A stretch of 6,483 bases of DNA from contig JAUVPT010000096.1 in assembly GCA_030598525.1 (NCBI GenBank), positions 1 through 6,483 on the forward strand. Reading direction: 5' to 3'. The position numbers and the translations under genes are program-made. Shown here piece after piece: positions 6,287 through 6,483 of the stretch; the first letter of the stretch is position 1, and each line of letters starts with the position of its first letter. The stretch comes from Gemmatimonadota bacterium (lineage in GTDB: Bacteria; Gemmatimonadota; Gemmatimonadetes; Palauibacterales; Palauibacteraceae). The notes beneath the pieces are model-generated. The model worked only from the letters and a program-made list of their open reading frames with translations, did not search any database and had not been told where the DNA came from.

Positions 6287-6483
6287 TCAGACTGAGAAGG
6301 AAGTTCCGCAGCCGCAGGAGCCCGTCGCGTTGGGGTTTTCGAACGTGAAGCCCTGTCCCTGGAAGCTGCTGTGGTATCCGATCGTCACGCCCGACAGATA
6401 CTGGCCACTGAACGGATCCATGAAAAGGCGGACTCCCTGCGACTCCAGCACATAATCGTCGTCTGCCGGATCGTCCTCGTCCA
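6287..6483 (-). CDS. ErpA/IscA-type iron-sulfur cluster carrier, C-terminal part (5' end outside window)
   Basis: Only the last 64 residues and the stop are present; the gene enters from the right edge. The fragment reads MDPFSGQYLSG, then ENPNATGSCGCGTSFSV at the C-terminus. The Cys-Gly-Cys pair followed by a short Ser/Phe tail is the hallmark of the HesB/IscA/ErpA (A-type carrier) family, whose members bind a [2Fe-2S] or [4Fe-4S] cluster and pass it to apo-enzymes in the cytoplasm. The first conserved Cys of the family's three should lie upstream, outside the window. The stretch DEDDPADDDY before the core strand is unusually acidic. Full-length relatives are about 105-120 residues, so roughly half is missing. 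The C-terminal NPNA-x3-CGCG-x-SFS pattern resembles ErpA more than IscA, but without the N-terminus I leave the symbol blank. It is the first visible gene of the unit, 8 nt before the next start. Confidence 0.93.
   Translation of the reverse strand, partial: DEDDPADDDYVLESQGVRLFMDPFSGQYLSGVTIGYHSSFQGQGFTFENPNATGSCGCGTSFSV

Larger units (their letters stand above)
525..6483 (-). other. Probable seven-gene operon with overlapping stops and starts
   Basis: Junctions in order of transcription are: Fe-S carrier to MBL hydrolase, 8-nt gap; MBL to DHH, 1-nt overlap (TGATG); DHH to CoaE-PHP, 4-nt overlap (GTGA); CoaE-PHP to transporter, 4-nt overlap (ATGA); transporter to small membrane protein, 4-nt overlap (GTGA); small protein to nrnA-type gene, 4-nt gap. 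No junction leaves room for a promoter or terminator between genes, although internal promoters within coding sequence cannot be excluded. The promoter of the unit must lie beyond the right edge. Confidence 0.85.

Overview
The window is a GC-rich, gene-dense bacterial segment in which every supported gene lies on the minus strand, so transcription runs from position 6483 down to 1. The organism cannot be named from the sequence. High GC, an ErpA/IscA protein, a LeuT-like transporter and the compact gene packing suggest a GC-rich free-living bacterium. Gemmatimonadota or a similar lineage is a low-confidence guess. I see no tRNA, rRNA, insertion sequence, CRISPR array or sign of recent transfer.

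From 6483 to 525 seven genes form what looks like one polycistronic unit. They are: the C-terminal half of an ErpA/IscA-type Fe-S carrier (6287-6483, cut by the right edge); a glyoxalase II-like metallo-beta-lactamase-fold hydrolase (5631-6278); a DHH/DHHA1 phosphoesterase (4495-5631); a fusion of dephospho-CoA kinase CoaE with a PHP metal-dependent phosphoesterase domain (3212-4498); a LeuT-like sodium symporter of the NSS family (1659-3215); a 45-residue single-helix protein resembling the MetS-type small subunit of NSS importers (1525-1662); and a second DHH/DHHA1 protein of NrnA type (525-1520). Neighbouring genes overlap by 1-4 nt or are separated by 4-8 nt, so translational coupling is likely throughout.

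After the second DHH gene comes an 89-nt gap with a hairpin that may be a terminator (about 450-500). Beyond it is the N-terminal part of an unrecognised protein (1-435, cut by the left edge) with Asn-Gly-rich low-complexity stretches.

The most interesting points are the CoaE-PHP fusion, two different DHH phosphoesterases in the same unit, and the tiny transporter subunit. One speculative link is adenosine 3',5'-bisphosphate (pAp), which is released when CoA donates its phosphopantetheine arm. NrnA-type DHH enzymes, and some PHP-family enzymes, are known to hydrolyse pAp, so this could be a CoA/pAp housekeeping cluster. The sequence is compatible with that but does not prove it.
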